From: Fasciola hepatica
Lineage: Eukaryota > Platyhelminthes > Trematoda > Plagiorchiida > Fasciolidae
Length of the DNA stretch: 64,000 bases
Direction of reading: 5' to 3'
Assembly: GCA_948099385.1 (NCBI GenBank)
Contig: CANUEZ040000029.1
Location: forward strand, 2,139,501 to 2,203,500
The translations under genes were made by a program, and so were the position numbers. A model generated the notes under the pieces. That model worked only from the letters and a program-made list of their open reading frames with translations. It did no database searches and was not told the origin of the DNA. This document shows, one piece after another, positions 61,915 to 64,000 of the stretch (its first letter is position 1; the number at the start of each line of letters is the position of its first letter).

Positions 61915-62268
61915 ATGCGTTTAGGATTTACTCGCATCACACAAACGCAAAGCAACGCATACGCCATTTCATTTGTGTATCTCTCGTTAGTCAATTCTTT
62001 CAGTTGGTGGTCAGTTAATGACGTGATAAGAAGTCAAGAAAACCTGGACCAGTGGACTTGGCCAAGCAGGATGTGTGAAAATTCCACGAGACTCGCGCAC
62101 CAGACGGTTGGACAGACTGTGATGTGGCTCGTTGTCGCGATCAGTGGCGTAGTTCCATTCAGGATCTTTCTTTGTCTTCGTGATTTCCGCTTATTACTTT
62201 ATCATCGGCTCATTTTCCCTTTGTGCTTTTATTCATTTTGCCCTCGAACTGACAATGAGACGAGGTAG
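61915..62268 (+). CDS. 117-codon frame in the nearly identical tract (copy 2)
   Basis: Counterpart of 9358-9711, with a single amino-acid difference (P in IFPLCF where copy 1 has T). Same caveats. Confidence 0.2.
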   Translation: MRLGFTRITQTQSNAYAISFVYLSLVNSFSWWSVNDVIRSQENLDQWTWPSRMCENSTRLAHQTVGQTVMWLVVAISGVVPFRIFLCLRDFRLLLYHRLIFPLCFYSFCPRTDNETR

Positions 62269-62321
62269 ACATCTTGTGTTGTTGAGGCAAATGAATCCGT
62301 TCAGATTCAGTCTCCGGATGA

Positions 62322-62502
62322 CTTAATGACAGGGTGCGTGACTGGCAATCGTACAACCCAGGTTCAACATCAGGCTGAGAATTAGTAAGCATGCACTGCT
62401 AAAGGTTCCTGACAAATCAGATAAAATGGCTGCACGATGTTCCCGTGGTTTCCAACGATGATTCGGGTGTTAATAGTGCTTGATGAATAATTGCACTTTA
62501 GA
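62322..62502 (+). repeat. SINE family A, degenerate copy (duplicate of 9765-9945)
   Basis: Counterpart of 9765-9945. One C-to-T difference lies near its left end (62323, matching 9766). The hammerhead core is degenerate in the same way, so the decay predates the homogenisation or duplication of this tract. Confidence 0.6.
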
Positions 62503-63569
62503 AACGGTTATTAATGGAAATTAATTGGTGAAAGGACTTCGAATAAAGTCGAATTCGGGAGTAGGACGAAAACTTCGAGCACCGTTGAGGGTGTCATAAG
62601 TCTCATACGTCCCCCTGAAAGTAACACAGTTTAAAGATTTGATGGCACAGAACTAACTATGAGGCCACTAGTGAGTTCTGTCATCCCGAGGGTAGTCACT
62701 AAGATGGATTACCAAAGGGATATTTTCGCTCGGGGATCGCCGTATTTCATGTAAACAGGCTTCTGCCTTGGAACAGCTAATCACAACAAAAATGATTTGC
62801 TTGTTCTCAACCAATTCATGGGTCTGGTAACAGCTTTTTGATCAACACCGTCAACACCAACACGAGCTACAAGAACATCTCATCCTGTCTTAAACTCTCG
62901 ACTGGAGATAATCACCATGATCTGTTAACCTACAGAATGTTTGAAACTTTCATCATTCGAATAAAAAGGTCGTAGACCCTTCTATTTCCAGTGCTCAAAC
63001 GTCGAAAATGGGTAAGCCCAATGAGATGAACAATGTTTGACAGCTCATTCCTTGAGAATATGACTCTGAGAATCCCCAATTTCAACCCTAAATCAATCAG
63101 GGTAGAGAAAATCCCCATCGTAATTTCATTTGGATTATTAGCCACCAGGACAGATCATGCGCTGGAGTACACGAGCGACCACTGATTACAAAAGAGAATG
63201 GGATTGCCATTTCCCTAACCCCATTAGAATAATTTGTGGCTGGTACAAACAATTTCAGAGAGCCGATAAAAATCAGAACGAAACTTGCAACTAAAAAACT
63301 GGTTTTCGAGTTACTCATGCTAACACCAATTAGGAATACAATTTGGCGATAATGTGTATTCATTCAAATCTGGAATCTCGACAAAATAGCCAAAGAATAA
63401 CCATTTCGCGTGATTCTACTTTGTGAGAAATTAGATTTCACTGTGGTGCATCATGGAGGAAGATCACAACAGTGTGGGCCACTTGACACGAACCATAACA
63501 TTGTTAAGTACAAACAGTTAATGCCCAACACCCGATGGTGAATGTGTTCCATCTTCACTGGTTGAATAA

Positions 63570-64000
63570 ACGCTTTGTCATGATAATCTTGCACAGACAA
63601 AACCTCATGCCCAATATGCTAGTACAGTAAACTTACAAAAGGGTCTAACGAGAGGAGCTGATTTGTACCGACGGCCTTCTCCAATTACTAGAATGTCGGA
63701 ATTCCAAAATAACGGAAGGGTTAGTTTACTTAGGAAAATGGAAAGAGATTTCCTTCCCGACAGAAGTGAACGCACAAGGCCTTGTAGATTTCCCATGTTC
63801 CTCCAACGGTCTGTCCTTTCTCATAGAACACGCTCATCTGCTTTCAAGGCTTGTAATTCTAACCATCTATATTTTAACGAACTCGATCATTCCAAGATAA
63901 TGTACCCTTCCCAGACACACTCTTTCAACGATATGTACAGACATTTGATTCAGATTATCATAAATTCCTTCGGTTGCATGCCTTCTAATGAACTAAAAAT
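63570..64000 (+). CDS. Partial copy of the 11012-11650 open frame, cut by window end
   Basis: Open to the window end without a stop, with one amino-acid difference (R to K in HSKIMYPSQ) from copy 1. The minus-strand frame 63796 down to 63605 is also conserved exactly. Confidence 0.35.

Larger units (their letters stand above)
52578..64000 (+). repeat. Long direct duplication, copy 2 (right, open at window edge)
   Basis: This is the second copy of 1-11442, in the same orientation and order: TG array, SINEs, exon-like frames and tRNA-like fragments all recur. The sequence left of 52578 cannot be compared because its counterpart would lie before base 1, so 52578 is not a proven breakpoint. Relative to copy 1 it carries about 85 extra bases at 57134-57218 and about 23 extra bases near 55103-55125, and it lacks about 143 bases corresponding to 5320-5463. 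Different open frames survive in the two copies, so neither is uniformly the decayed one. Confidence 0.95.

Overview
This window looks like nuclear DNA from a metazoan with a repeat-rich, intron-rich genome, most probably a digenean trematode (blood-fluke relatives are the closest comparison I know). The reasons are: no bacterial gene organisation; AT-rich DNA dense with stop codons; tRNA-derived SINE fragments; long GATA, TG and TA microsatellites; and short interspersed elements that carry degenerate hammerhead ribozyme cores laid out like the schistosome S-alpha (Sm-alpha) family. The organism is inferred from these repeat features only; no protein was recognised.

The layout is dominated by one structure. 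The left 11.44 kb (1-11442) recurs in direct orientation as the right 11.42 kb (52578-64000). The two copies are about 52.56 kb apart, and a 41-kb stretch without an internal copy lies between them. Both ends of the homology are set by the window edges, so the true unit is larger. It could be a tandem repeat with a period near 52.6 kb, two dispersed segmental duplicates, or an assembly artefact. Divergence is uneven: several percent over the first 7 kb, about 2% at 7.4-8.4 kb, almost none at 8437-10486 (three differences seen), a sharply divergent island at 10487-10882, and almost none again at 10883-11442. That mosaic suggests gene conversion or recombination between copies.

Inside the duplication are several exon-like segments. 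The best is 6615-6830, which has near-consensus splice sites on both sides in copy 1. In copy 2 it has a stop, a frame change and a weakened donor. Another (55049-55146) is open in copy 2 but has lost 23 bp in copy 1. A 213-codon open frame (11012-11650) is the least likely of the non-repeat open frames to be chance, although its antisense strand is also open. I could not assign a protein family to any of them.

The middle (11.65-52.58 kb) holds mostly unrecognised sequence: scattered exon-like frames (31.6-34.8 kb; 38.9-39.8 kb), a roughly 270-bp GATA array at 27.7 kb, TA arrays, a poly-G run, and SINE fragments. At 49.15-49.58 kb two copies of one SINE lie head to head about 70 bp apart. Each contains a hammerhead-like core, and together they form a large imperfect inverted repeat.

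The most interesting theme is the combination of ribozyme-bearing SINEs with a long, mosaic, direct duplication in which the two copies keep or lose different exon-like segments. All divergence statements are by-eye counts from the sequence. Exon calls are hypotheses based on open frames and splice consensus only.
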